From positions 20,462,307 to 20,526,306 of the forward strand of contig NC_066845.1 in the NCBI RefSeq assembly GCF_001640805.2: DNA of 64,000 nucleotides. Direction: 5' to 3'. The notes beneath the pieces were generated by a model that saw nothing but the letters and a program-made list of their open reading frames with translations, did not search any database and was not told where the DNA came from. The stretch comes from Lates calcarifer (lineage: Eukaryota > Chordata > Actinopteri > Centropomidae). Every line of letters begins with the position of its first letter. Within the stretch, counting starts at the first letter, position 1. The translations under genes and the position numbers were made by a program. This document shows, piece by piece, positions 39,950-53,145 of this stretch.

Positions 39950-41402
39950 TCTTGTGACAAACCTTGGCTACTCTATTGCCAGTATTGTCCCACGAGTACA
40001 AGGTCAGGCTTTCCCTAAAGCACACTTATGTATTTGTGTTTGGAGAGAGCTACCTAAATGTGTACATGAGAACAGCTTCATTAGGAATTTGGCTGTGTTA
40101 AAATGCTGTTTATGTGAGCAGAGAGAGTGGGAGATAAGCAAACAGAAAAAGGGCTGAAACCAGTTGACTGGGCAGGATGCAAATACAGACACAATGATGT
40201 AATTAATGTGCTATTTTACATATTACATCATCTAACGACATAGTGACTTTTCAAGCTTGCTTTAGCTACTTGCCTTTCCTAAATTTCACACATTGACCAT
40301 ACACGATCTAACCATATGCTTTTAAAAACCTGACAGTATGTTTATGTTTCAGAAGTTAAAGTGTTGTGACAATGACACGTAGCGAGTGGGACATTTTATA
40401 ATTTAAAACAAAACTGTCGAGCCATCTTGACGGCCTAGTGGTTTTGACTGGCACATTTGTATCTCATGGTCAGACTCTACTATGAATGTTATTTTCTACA
40501 TATTTTCACTCTGTTGTAATGAAAACTGACACACCGCTCAATAGCGTGCTGGTTTTGTGTAATCTACTGAGCTGAATCACTCTGTATTATTCATCATAAT
40601 AAGGGAATCTTCAAGTTACAGACTTTCTTTTCATAATCAGCATTTAGTGTCACCTTTCAAGGACATGGCATGACCTTGTCCATGACTTAAAGCAGGATGT
40701 ATGCTGCCTCTGAGCTACTGTCCTTCTGCTCTCTGGTATCCAGCAGCCCAGAGGCCACATCCTGACTGACAAGACAAGGATAAAACATGTCAGGGGCCCA
40801 AGTGTGTGCAGACAAACTGGGGAAGAAGAGAAATATAAATAAATCATTGACGCCACTCTCCTCCTCAGTCTTGTAATCAGTCAAGAGCAGCACTGTTTCC
40901 TGTTCAGATGCTACAGGACAAACAACATAAATGAGAGGCTTTGAGAGCTCTATCAACTTGTACCACTGTTGGGCCCACTGCCTGTTTTAGCGAGGGTGCA
41001 CAGATGCTGGAAATGAATGATTAATCATCCTAAATTCAGTTAAGGAGTAGAGGCATCAGTGGTAACATCAGCAGCAGCACAAGGAGATGCAGTATCAAAT
41101 GCCTGTTGAAAAAAACAAAAATAACTCTCATCTCAGATTTTATTCTCTGCAGCTAGAGAAATATTCATTGCTGGTTCCTTCACTGTTAAATCTGTACTTT
41201 TGCCTCAGTTTGAGACTGAACTGTCATGACCCTACAATGTGGAATAAACAGATAACGACCATAAATGAACAATTTGTGTGTTTACTTCCCTAGTATGTCT
41301 CAATAATGCATCATTATGCTGGAGGCCAGGAAGCATTTAGTTGTACGTATTGTTAGGATATGACCACTGACCCTAACTTTTGTCTGCAGTAATCACTGGA
41401 GG

Positions 41403-41424
41403 TTTTTTTTTTTTTTTTTTTTTT
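41403..41424. repeat. Poly-T run (22)
   Basis: An uninterrupted T-run in intron 1; a further T-rich stretch lies at 41734-41761. Confidence 0.9.
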
Positions 41425-42224
41425 ACTGTTACTGAACAATTTGTGCTTAAAAAAAGACACTTTCTTAAAGAATTAAGATGGTTTATTATTTATTTTTGTG
41501 GGTTTGGCCATTTTGTCTGTTATAATAATTACTGCAAAACTGTGAAAACATCAACATTGCTACACTACTGCTGCTGGGTTTTTGGTGTTTTGGATGGTGG
41601 TATAACAACTAAAGTAAAGCAGATAATTCACAGCGAACAGGTAGGTTTATTGTCCCACAGCACTGGTTTCCTGCACACTCTACCTGCAGGATATTCTCTG
41701 ATTCTCCAGAGTTTGTTTGTCAAGTGGCATTAGGGTTTTTTTTGTTTGTTTTTTTTTTTTTCTACTCACGTTAACTCCCACAGTAATGACAATGCAGCAT
41801 ACAGAGACTGAATAGTTTAGTGGAGGAAGACTGACCTAGCACTGTTGATGTATTTACAATAGGTGTTGTTGTTGAGTCTGACAGGAACATGCAGTACAGA
41901 CAGACATCACCATGTTTGAACTAATTTAATGCACAAGTGACCAAAAAGATTACAGTATCAATCTAATTAACTGTTCAAATAGATAATTACAGATTAATAT
42001 CCAAAGTTTCCCATGTTTAGGTGAAAAAGTGACAGTCTGAAGATAAAGTAGCAAATATCTGGCTTGTTACTGTTCTGACCAAAAGCATGAAAATACCAGA
42101 ATAATCTTTCAACCCTTTACTTGACAGCATCACTTTGTCCTTGTCCCTTGGTGTGTCTGTCACCCAGCAGCTCAGCAGGGAAAGCAGGCAAAGTCTTGCT
42201 GAGGGCAAAGTACAACTCTCCTAA

Positions 42225-42540
42225 GAGCAACCGCTGCTCACTGAATTAACATGTCCCTCTCCTTGGTGATCAATTCATTAAGCTAATGGATTTTACTGTC
42301 AGATACATTGCTATAACTGCAAGAGGTTGACTCTCTTCTAAATGAGCTGAGAAAAATATTAATTTTCACCCTGTGTAATTGGATAAGGGGGGCATTGCAA
42401 TCATAAAACAACACGGGGTTCTCTACACAATTCAATCATCAATATCTGATCAGAACAGCTGTTGCCAACATCATTACAGCCAGGCTCTCTCAGCACAGCA
42501 TCATGAGCTCATTACAGTGGTTGTATTGCCACTTTGGTGA
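42225..42540. promoter_or_regulatory. Candidate conserved non-coding stretch in intron 1
   Basis: Homeodomain-like words are dense (AATTAACATG, TTCATTAAGCTAATGG, ATTAATTTTC, GTAATTGGATAAG, CATTACA), with no repeat signature. Enhancer-like texture only. Confidence 0.25.
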
Positions 42541-43389
42541 AGGAGAAACACAGGACAGACAAGTCATAGAGGGAACTATGTGCCGAGGCGTTGACGATCA
42601 AATTAGCAGGAAGCCAGCTTGTTTCTCACACCTAGTCAACACTGTTTACCGTCTGTCTTTGACTATGACGGGCCGCCAGCAAATCAGAAGAGGCAAGCTG
42701 CGCAGAGCCGGAAGCCTGAGGCTGGGGGGGGGGGAATAGAAAAAGCTGATGAAACAGTGGGAGGGAAGGAGTGCACAGATGAAAGGGAGGTCACAGCAGA
42801 GAGTGCCCAGCAGATGTTGCAGCTATAAAAGATCAGTTGTAATTCGTTAGGGAGGGTGTTAAGCTGGGAATCTGGACAAATGCCTGTGCAGACAAACTGG
42901 ACTCAAGCTGGCCTTTCCAGTAGGTGTCCCTTTGGTGGAGGACAACTCAGATACTGAGTTCTCAACATCAGCTGCAGGGGGCATAACTGCTGTCACCACT
43001 CACAACACAAGAAATCTGACTTTGATATCAATGGCAAGTTCAAAGCAAGTCACATTTTAAACTCCCCTAAATGTCAATCACGCCACCAGATTCTGACAAA
43101 AAAAAGTCTCATTGGACCTGCAGACACTCCAGTGACAGCCCATGGAGCATGATGAGCCTTTGTGAAGCACACACAGTGTCTCTTTCAGGGACATCTTGAC
43201 TCTGTGTGAATGAAAGGAAAGGTGTGTAATCGAGAACCAAACAAGCCACACTAGCAGCTCTATGACCAGACGATGATAAAAAAAAAAAAAAAGGGTAAAG
43301 GTAAAAGTTTTTACTGTGAGGAACATGACCACAAGTATCCTTAGCTTTCCATCTGAGCTGTCAGGTCATTTCTGTCTGAATGAGAAAAT

Positions 43390-43770
43390 GTCAACACTAG
43401 ATGAAAAGTTAGGTGATCAGAAACAGCACAAAAGGATATATCATTGTGCCAGTCCATGTCATAGATACTGAAATGTTTCACTGGATATGTGAAAATTTTG
43501 ATCTACTGGTGGCAACTGAAGAAAAGACAGGGGATTACAGATATCACTAGGAAACATTCTCTGGGGAATACAAAATTTCTGTCTGTCCCTTCCATGGTTA
43601 TTGAGACCCTTAATTGCAGTCAAAATATGTCGACCTACTGGTTTTGCTAGAATGTTGGTGGATTACCAAAGTCACTGGGACTCATTCTGTGTCATGGCAA
43701 TCCAGTCAATATTTTTCATTTTGGCCTGGACCAACATGGTGGACCAACCTACTGACCAACACTGCTCATC
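43390..43770 (-). repeat. Teleost dispersed repeat family B, copy 4 (reverse)
   Basis: CACTAGATGAAAAGTTAGG, AGACAGGGGATTACAGATAT, CTCTGGGGAATACAAAATTT and GGACCAACATGGTGGACCAA are the reverse-orientation family phrases. It is decayed. Confidence 0.65.
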
Positions 43771-45734
43771 ACTAGCCTTTAGCACGGTATATCAGCATTT
43801 GCCTAATACCATTAAACCTACTGCAGTGAACAATGATCCCCTAGAACCAGAGCAAAATGATAACCAAATATGTTGCCTCCTCCTCCTTAGTTAATTAAAT
43901 TTAGAGTGCTACTGTATTCACTTGGGGTGAGTCTGCACCTCCCACTCAGAGACCTCAGATTCTACTTGTGCAAAGCTGTTGTGGCAGATCAGCCTCAGAC
44001 TGTTCTCTCCATCATTAAATTGTCAGAGAGTTGAAACCACAGAGCACAGTCCTTAAAAAAGGGAGAAGAGACATTTTAAAGGTCATGACTGATACCATCC
44101 CTTGATATCCAAGTCTGTTCTCATCTGTACCATAGCTGCACTGTGCATGTCTGCCTGCCTAACACCTGAACACCCATCACAGAGTAAACTCCATGTCATA
44201 GTTAAACACCTGAGGTATGTAAATAAAGGTGCAGAGAAAAGCCACCCTTGGTGAGATAACTGCTCAGCCGAGACACTTCTAGGCAATCTTGGCAATATTC
44301 ATCCACTTCTTCCTAGTTATCCTAAAGCACTCCTAAAGCACACTTTTAGTCAGTCATTACTGAATTTAGGAGATAGAAGACCTTGTATAATTCATGACAC
44401 AGAGACTTTAATTTAAGCTGTATCAAACAGGTCTATAAATTATAAAGCACCATTCATAGAGCTTTTACTTCTGACTTGCAAATCCTGAGAGCCAATGACT
44501 GCACCTCAGCTATTTGAAAAAGCAATCAGATGTACATACTGTAGAACAATAATGTTAATTCATAATTACATTTGTTATTATATTAAGTTCAAGACACACA
44601 AAGCAAAAGCAGTAGCTTAGTAATTTGACATAAACTGGCATATGTCACGAAATAAAAAAGATACATTATAATGAAAAGTTATTGCCACAGATTACCAATA
44701 ATGCACTGTGGAATAGGAAATCTCATTATCTGAGTTTGGAAAATGATCAAGTACACTTTCCATAGACTGACTGTCTTGCATGCCAGCTGGATGAATTAGT
44801 ATTCACTGGGCACTGGGCATCCATTCAATGACAGGAAATCATGTGTGGTGAGGATGGAATAAGAAGAGAGTCACAATGAGCTTTTGAGCCCACACTGAAA
44901 AAAGTGAAAGTACATACTATACTCCATTTACAAAGGAATTCAATTCAATATTAACAGCACTGTTATTTGGTGCAGTATCTAGCTATTCAGCCTGGATTGC
45001 CTCTGATAGACCAGTACTAATTAAAATTATTTTCAAATGCTTTTAGAGAAAAATAATAACCCATTTGAAAAATAATGGCTGAGACTGCTGCAGCCGGCTT
45101 CCATTGATTCACAGAATAAAGTAACCTTCACCAATAAAGTGTGGATGTATTTAATGGAGAATGATGATTACACATGGACGACTGTGGTAACTCATAAATT
45201 AGAAGTTGGTCATTCATTCTATATGCAGTATTACAAGTAATAAGTGCCAAGAACCCATGGCTTTGAGCTACTGTCACAAAGAACTGCTGAAGCACTTGAT
45301 GCAGTAAAAGTTATAATGGGGCCCTTAAAAAAAAAGGCTCATAGTCTGCATATTTTACTTGAAAAACTATGACAATGACAAGCTCCAGAAAGTGTGAGCC
45401 AGTGTAAGTTACTGGCAGTACTTAGGCTTTAAAGCCAAGTCAAAAATAAGAGACTGTGAAGGAGTGGTGAGGCAAAAGGTGTTGTTTGCCCTGATGACTA
45501 TGTAGTTTGTGAGAACCAGAACACCTCCAATTAAGAGCCTGTCTCTCTGCAATATGTAAAACTGATCTCCTAACCAAATATCACAGATTATGTTCATATC
45601 ACCTTGTAGGTCACTTTTCACTAAACAATAGCTCTGCTAACACAGCACTGCTAATGCATAAATTGCATTTCTTATAACTGCTTCCCACAGCGTAGGTTAC
45701 TGTGGTTATCCCCTTTGAGGCTTCAGTGGAAACA

Positions 45735-46025
45735 CTTGTGTTCATGACTTGGCATGAAGGTCAGGGGATCACCAAAATTAATTCTGGCATTACATTTTGA
45801 GATACCTTATCACAGACCAAACTGTTGGTCACGTTTAAAGACATAGAGGAGTCTTATCATTAAGAATTATCCTCTGAAGACCACTGGTATCCCTGCCAAA
45901 ATTCATGGAAATCTGGACAACTATTGCCAATATGTCTTGTTCTGGGCCAAAATTTTGGACAGACAATCTGACCAACCTACTGCCATTGCTACCCTCGGGA
46001 CCTGTCGCCAGTAAAGCAAAAACCT
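45735..46025 (-). repeat. Teleost dispersed repeat family B, copy 5 (reverse)
   Basis: GGTCAGGGGATCACCAAAAT, ATTATCCTCTGAAGACCA, GCCAAAATTCATGG and the GGCCAAAATTTTGGACAG end match the family in reverse orientation. Confidence 0.65.
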
Positions 46026-47849
46026 TTGGAAACATTGCCTTAGAAAATGGGTCAGAATGACAGATGCTTAAGGCACAGGCAACACAAAGCAGTCATACCA
46101 CTCATCATCTGTCATCACCTTAGCTTTGGGCAGTTATGCAGGGAAATAAAAACAGTAAACTGGGCTCTCTCTGACAGATGTTTCAATTCACCAAATTTAA
46201 AAAGCCAGACATAATTATGGTTTTAGTTATGGTCAGGGTTAGACTGACTTGTACCATAATAATATAGTATTCTGACGAGCTGTCCTTTTAATTATATACC
46301 CAATGTGGGCCATTGTGGTCATACAGTAATTCCTCCCTGACCACAACTCCATTAAAGCAGTCTGTAAATCATGCTGAAGAGCTGCTAACCCTGTTAAAGC
46401 TACTGAGAGCTGCTAAAGAATGTAAGGCTTCACTGCAGAGGTTTACAGTTCTGTAATTGTCTGAAAGTCGTCAGAGAGGATTTTCAAGTTTTTCCAATCT
46501 CTGAAAATCTGGTGCTGAAAGAGAAAGTTTAGATAAATCAATACATCATCCTCTTTTGTCAGACTGCTGCATCCAAACAAAATTTGCAATCTGTACAGCC
46601 AGTGATGATTAAATTGTCAGAGGTTGTGGCCCTTATAGTCCACCATTTATTCATATTCTCTGTAAGTCCTCTCCACAGCACCTACATTTTTCTCATTTTG
46701 CCTGACTTTGCAAGTGAAACAGATGAGTTTTAAACGCTCAGCACAGCAGAGAGAATCAATCACTGATATGGTACAATAGCCAGAATTGTCCATTTTAAAT
46801 GAGTGGTAGTTATCTTTGCTGACCTGTTGCTGACAGTGAATGATGATAAGAAATAAAGTGAGCTTGTCGGTCATGAATTTTGGAGGGCCTCCAATGCAGC
46901 TCTCTGAGGCCAGGTATTAATGTAAAAGCCGATATAGGCAAGAATCATCAGACTGAAAAAGATGCCATCTAAAAGTCACTAAGTGTAGAGGTGAGAGATA
47001 AACACACTTCAGTCCTGAGTGGAAGTCAGCTAACACTGGGCAAGAGACAGGGTACATCTTGGCCAGATTGCCAGTGGTTTACAGAGGCAACTGGCTGAAA
47101 GTCATTCTTTGGAATTGTTGAGCACATCAACGCTGATATTTCATTCAGGCACAGCCACTGGTATACAGAATGTAGTCATGCCCATTTAATCACAGGGTCA
47201 CCAGAATATGATGAATAATCTGACTGGCCGCAGTATGTGTCAGAATCATCTTTGTACCTTTAATACACAACTCACACAATATTTAATCTCTATCCCAGCA
47301 GCACTACTACGACATTGGTGTTAGGGTGAAGTATTAGGTAAAGCTGAAACAACTACTTTTATACTTTTAAACTGTAAAATGTCTCACTCTGTATATATCT
47401 AGGTCACAAAAAACAGGAACTCTAAAAGATCCAAATGAAGATTGTGTCTTTAAAATACAGAAACAGACTGAAATTGCAAACATCAATATCAGTATCAACC
47501 TCAAAAATCAAGTATTTGCTGGGCTATGGAAGCAGCAACAGTCCTAGTAGAAGGGTAGGGTTGGGTAATATGACATGATATAGTATAAATTTGTCTATTT
47601 TCAGGGATTCTATCACACTGTGGCAGTTCTCCCTATGATGTATTAAGCTGTATAGACCATTGTGGGCAGTGTTGCAAATCAAGGAGCAGGATTGCTCTGT
47701 GGTAAAATAGGATTTAAAGGATGGTTGCATCACTGTGATGACTGTGATCCATATACAGTTTCTCTGTTTATGGATAAATCTGTCTCAGATTTTCCAAAAA
47801 AATATATTATATCATGAGAATATATTGATATTGCCATTAGATATGTAAC

Positions 47850-47990
47850 AATGATAAATCGATTACACAAAAATAAAATAATCTGGCAACTTTTTTGTTA
47901 GGGCAGTTCTTGCTATTTTCTGACATTGGGAAAAAAAAAGAGAAAAATAATCAGACTACTCTGTAACAAAAATGTTTGTGAGCTGCAGCT
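47850..47990 (+). repeat. Teleost dispersed repeat family C, partial copy
   Basis: GATAAATCGATTAC, GCTATTTTCTGACATTG, AAATAATCAGACTA and the GTGAGCTGCAGC end match a fish repeat whose ends are rich in ATTAATCAATTAAT-type words. Confidence 0.55.
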
Positions 47991-48064
47991 TTTCTTGGTT
48001 ACTTGCCCCACACCAGTAACACTGTAGTATCAGGATTTGATTATTTTGCCATAAAATAGCAAAC

Positions 48065-48440
48065 ACTACAGCTGAGGCTGAAAGAAATGTTATTAGTTTT
48101 ACATTTGATCATAAACCTAAGTATTGGACACAATGAAATTTTGATATGGTGCAAGATGAGAAGTCAGGGGATCATGTGCTCAGGGAAACATGAATATATG
48201 TATCCAATTTCATGGCAGTCTCTCCAATGGATGTTGGATGGATTCACTCAAAACTACAAATTTGAACTTCCTGGTCAGAGAACCACTATCATTAGCAGGA
48301 TTCATAGTCAGTGAACCATGAACGTCTGTAGAAAATTTCATAGCAATCTATAGTTGAAGAGATATTTCAGTCTGGACCAAAGTGGTGGATGAACCAACAG
48401 TTTGACAGTGCTGTCTGCAAAGCCACATTGCTAGCATGAA
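48065..48440 (-). repeat. Teleost dispersed repeat family B, copy 6 (reverse)
   Basis: CACTACAGCTGAGGCTGAAA, GAAGTCAGGGGATCATG, AATTTCATGGCAGTCTCTCC, GAGATATTTCAGTCTGGACC and AAAGTGGTGGATGAACCAAC make this the best-preserved reverse copy. Confidence 0.75.
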
Positions 48441-50149
48441 ACAAATCTGGGGATCCATATGAAACCAAAAAAGTTGTATTAATATTGAAATGAATACTAG
48501 CTGATATGGTACAAGGTCTCTGATAAGCAAAGGCATAAAGCATGATGTTCTTATAGCAACAAAAAAGGAAGGAGGTTGGGTTGGATATGTCAACCAACAA
48601 TGTGACTTTGACAAGGGAAGTTCCAGTTTGCATCTGTTCCAACAATAGCAGTTAATGTGGATTATTTAAAGACAATAACAACTTATTTTGTCATTTAGGT
48701 TGGAGAACTTGGTCATTTCTCACCGTAATATAGTTACACTGTAATTGTAATTAATGATATATCCACCAAATCATCATGACCCCAAGTAAGACAAAAAATA
48801 AAACATGTATAGAGTAGTCATATACTGTGTTTTATTTTTCCTTACACAGCTACAACTTACTCATCTCTAGCGTGCAAATGTGACTTAACTGTTTGGGTCA
48901 ATTGCCCTGGGGTAACTGAAGAAATGGTCAGCTTTTGGTTCTAGTTGACCTTTATCTTGTTAAATGTCACTTGATGTCCTTTTACAGTTCGGTATTAGCA
49001 TATCTTTGAGTAGTATGTTGTATTGCAGATAAATGAGACTACTTGCTGGTAGGTGATTTAGTAAGGAAGACAGGAAAAGCTGCAGATAAAAGGATGAGAG
49101 CAGTTGTCTGGCCTCCCTGTGCTCAACTGTGACCTGTAAGGTCCATGGAAACTGTTACCTCTATCATCAGCAGCATTTTGTCCAGCTGGTGCTCTGGGGC
49201 CAATGAGAAACTCCAACATTGCTCCTGGGGGGCGAAATTAGCCAGACTGGATGAGTGAGGCTGCACGCTCACACAGCAGAGACTGTACTTCCTATCCCAG
49301 AGCCCTGTGCACTGATCTGCCTCCCATTCTGTCTCTATCACTCTACTGCTTTGGCCTTGAGGAGACAAATTCAAGCCAAATTGTAATGCCATGCCTCGAG
49401 GTCAAAACAATGAGCAGTTACTTTGTGTTTGCTGCTAAGTGGACTATTCCCATGCAGTGTGACCTAAGCGTGGTCCACAGATCTGCTGAGTGAAAACATT
49501 AGCACGCACACTGGGCAGTCTGCCTGCACTTCAGTAATATAATCAGCTTGGTGTTCAGCCAGAGCAGACATTTAGGGCAAATGTTGAGTTGGTGTGACAA
49601 TAAAATTGTGACACTGGTCAGTTTTAATGAGATTAATTCTTTCCAGTGTGGGCACAACATCAAGCTGGAGGATTTAAACTCAAATCATGTGCTGTCAAAG
49701 AAACACTACAGCCTGAATATTGCAACAGACACCTGTTGCATGAGACTGTAGCTTCAGTAGCTTGAACAATACACCCGGTTGAGTGCAGTTAAATTCTTTC
49801 CCTGAAAAAAGGCTTACTACATCTTATTCACTCAGCACCTTACTCTTACTGTAAGGTGAAGTATTGAGTCCATTGGAGACTTACAGCCAAGTTACAGCCA
49901 ATCAGGGAATACAACATAATATTTTTTTTTTTTCTTGAGCACGTAGCTTGAAATACAACCATTGGGCTGTCCAGTTAATTATACATATCATTATTTCAAT
50001 ATGTTGAATCATTACTTAAATGTATTAGATGGTCTATGACTTATCAATTTATATTGATGACCTGTAAATACTGCAATAGGCATCTTTTTTTCCTTCTGTG
50101 GCAACTATCTCACAGCTGCATCCACATTTCTTTCTGAAGGAAAAAAACC

Positions 50150-50517
50150 ATTGCGAGGCCAAAAGTTAATAACAAGTGGGAACGAGATCCCATTCCGTGG
50201 CCACAAAGTGTCTCGTGCTAATAATTACTCCGTGCCTAATGGCAAGTGACTGAGATATGTACTTTGTAATTCATTCCAAAGTTAAAATAAAATGAAAACA
50301 AGTCAAAACTGTCCATGTTTGCAAGCAGTTCCTGATAATACCCCTGCCAGTAAGTCAATAAACAACTAATAATAATTTTATTGTGGCCACAAGTCATTGA
50401 TCTTGTTCCCTTGATTTTATAAAGCATGGCTGCGACTTAATGATCTCGTTCCCCCGCAAGTGTAGGTCACGGAATAGGATCTCTTTACCACCCGTTATTA
50501 ATTTGAGGCCATGCAAT
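50150..50517. repeat. Nested inverted repeat (53-bp arms, 79% paired) with palindromic core words
   Basis: The segment 50150-50202 pairs with the reverse complement of 50465-50517 in an ungapped 53-base alignment with 11 mismatches. The shared cores are ATTGC, GGCC, TAATAAC, GAGATCC and ATTCCGTG. Inside lie a perfect 12-bp palindrome TTGTGGCCACAA (50381-50392), a related GTGGCCAC at 50197-50204, and three copies of a GGGAACGAGATC-like word (one direct, two inverted). This resembles, from memory, ancient low-copy hairpin repeats conserved across bony vertebrates (Eulor/UCON-type), but I could not check. No protein coding is seen. Confidence 0.8.
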
Positions 50518-51902
50518 ATTTTTGTTCCTTCAAATGTCACCAGAGGAGCTCCATACTTTTACTCCCAAGAGTACAGGAAAATAAAGTTCAAAATACTGGA
50601 GTTACCCCTTAAACAATGAAGACATTCTCTCAAAAGTAAGACACAAGTCAGCTAATGAGAATTCAGACTGTGTAGTGAAGTGTAGAGAAGACATCATACA
50701 GTATGTCCTGTGCCAAACACTGGAATATTAAAGGGACTTTCCATCAGGTTGGTTTATATCCAAATCAGAAAACAGATTAAGAACTCTTCGTATCCAAGGA
50801 AACAAGTGAAGTCCCATCTCATAGACTGCATGACAAAATGACACAGTAAGCAGCACCTCAGGCACTTCAGGCACCTCAGAGTACATTTGATAGAAATCCT
50901 CAAAGCCTAAGTTTGCAAGTTCACAGGGTCGACATTCAGATTCAGCTGATATCTGCTGGATTATGATTATTCTTTTTATACTAAATCTCCCTCATTCCCC
51001 CCTGGTCATTTTCCTTATTGGCTTAAGTGTGACATCAGTTGGTGGTAAAAATGTACACTTAAACTCATTTACAGGAGACATTTGTGAGACAAGATCTTAA
51101 AATATCTGCTATCTTTTAAATATAGAATTATCAATTGGAATAATTGTTATTATCTTGTCAAGCAAATGCTTCATTTAACTGGTACCCTTGAAAAAGTGGT
51201 TTGTTTTATACTCAGTGCTATCAATCACTGTAAGATCAGGTGTCACTTTTTAGACAGTAAGGACAGTCAGACTGTTGTTCGCCAGATTCAAGGTCAGTCT
51301 GGATGCTTTTAAGTTTTATCACAAGAGATTCATCACCTTTGATAAAGTACACATCCTTTACTAAGCTGTTTGCTTCAAAACAACTTGTGAAAATAAATAT
51401 GTTCAGCTCAGATTTTTGAAGCTCTTTGTTACAATGTGCTATTTATAAGAATCCTGGGACCCATCTCAGTTGACCTTCTAGGAAAGAAATAATAGAGACG
51501 GAGCTAAAAACAACTGCAGCAAGAAGGCAATAGAAAGCAACAAAGAAGCAGGGCAATTTTAACTTTACAAAAGCAAACAATTACTGATGATATCGAAGCA
51601 CTGAGCTTCAAAGTCTTTTATTTACAGGCTGAACAAATTACAGACAGCAGACAGGGGAATGGAAGTGTTTTTTCCCCACTTCAAGTTTTCTGAAAATAGA
51701 AAGGATGACTTGAGGGCCTGGACAGATGCAAGAAATCGCTGGAATGTTAAAGAAAGGGTCGATGAAGGAGCTTTATCATCTGTGGCTGTTTGTAATGTAT
51801 AGCTGTTAAATGCACAACTTTCACAGAGTGTCTTAGAGGAGAGCAGAACTGATAGAGACAGGTTTGTGTCACAGTAAAAATTTCAAAAAGCTTCGACAGT
51901 GC

Positions 51903-51920
51903 CAAGATGGAGCCATCTTG
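51903..51920. promoter_or_regulatory. Dyad of YY1-like sites
   Basis: CAAGATGG and CCATCTTG are exact inverted copies separated by AG. Each carries the AAGATGG core of the YY1 site. It is short and may be chance. Confidence 0.25.
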
Positions 51921-52380
51921 TGGTCTCCAGGAGGAGATGGTGATGATATCATGCACCTTCTCAGGGGAAAAAGTAAATTGTCTTTTGACAAGGCAGACGG
52001 AGACGGTGCTCTGAGCGCCTGGTTGGTGAAACACTGCATTATTCTGTTTCTCATTGTGCTGGAAGCTGCAGAATAAAACATATCCATATCTGCATTTTGA
52101 ATATGTGTGCAACAGAAAAGGAAGCCTCCTGTTTCACAATGAAATATATACTGTTTGAACAAAGTGACACCCACTGTAATCATAAAACAAAGTGTCGACT
52201 AAAAACAAATTATGGCTCTTTCCCAAGGATTCTCTTCCATGTATCTGTTTAGGATTACACATATTTTGGAGTTACTTTTACAGTTAATGCGGTGCTGATC
52301 TCCTTGTACTCTCAGTAAACAGTGAAATACAGCAAACTGGAGACTATTTGTCATAAACAGACAACTAATTAGGAACAACT

Positions 52381-52600
52381 CTGATAATCAATTAATTATC
52401 TTTTTTTTTTCAGGAAAAATGACAGAAAGTCACTGATTGATGTGAAGATTGTTTTCTTTGTCTGTTCTGATAGTAAAATGAACATATTTGGAATATCGAC
52501 TTTGGTTGGACAAAACAGAACATGTGTGATGTGAAAATTACAAAAATGAACTGATTAATCAAGAAAATAACCAGCAGATATATTGATAATGATAAATGAA
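52381..52600 (+). repeat. Teleost dispersed repeat family C, copy
   Basis: TGATAATCAATTAATTATC at the start, TTTGGTTGGACAAAACAGAA inside, and GATTAATCAAGAAAATAACC with TTGATAATGATAAAT at the end match the family in order. Confidence 0.7.
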
Positions 52601-52905
52601 AAATGCTACTGGCCTGTTTTAGAATGCCAAAGTGAAGCTGTGTATTGGGAAGAACTGTAGAACACAGAGAATTTCAATGCTGCATCTAATAAAAAAAAGA
52701 AAGCCACCTGAGAGACATCAAAGCAAAGAGTGTAACAACAGTGTTCCATATTTTTCTGTTTTGTTTGTTTTTCTGAGGAAGAGGGAAATGGCCACTGAAG
52801 TCCTGAATGACAAATACATCAGCACAGAGAAATCAGAAAAACATGATGAAGGAAAAAAATAACAGATTTTCTTATTTTTTATCTTTAACTATTTATATGA
52901 TTTTG

Positions 52906-53145
52906 AGCTGAAATAATTTGATCATTAATCAATCAACGAAGCATTCAATAATTAAGTGTTTCAGTCTTTTTTGCCAGAAGCTTGTAATGCTATATATAAT
53001 AGAACAACTTCAGATTTTTGAGAAAAAACGAGCTGTTTGAAAAAGCCATCTTGGGTTCTTGGAGATTAGATTGGGTTTATGATATTGTATTGACAAAGTA
53101 ATTAATCACTGATACCAGAAAATAAAAGACTGATCATCAACAATC
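52906..53145 (+). repeat. Teleost dispersed repeat family C, second copy close by
   Basis: ATCATTAATCAATCAACGAA, CATCTTGGGTTCTTGGAGAT and AAAGTAATTAATCACTGATA match the family. It lies about 300 bases after the previous copy in the same orientation. Confidence 0.65.

Noticed and set aside
51747..52183. Two long minus-strand open frames
   Set aside because: They overlap in different frames, lack family similarity and have no consistent exon structure.
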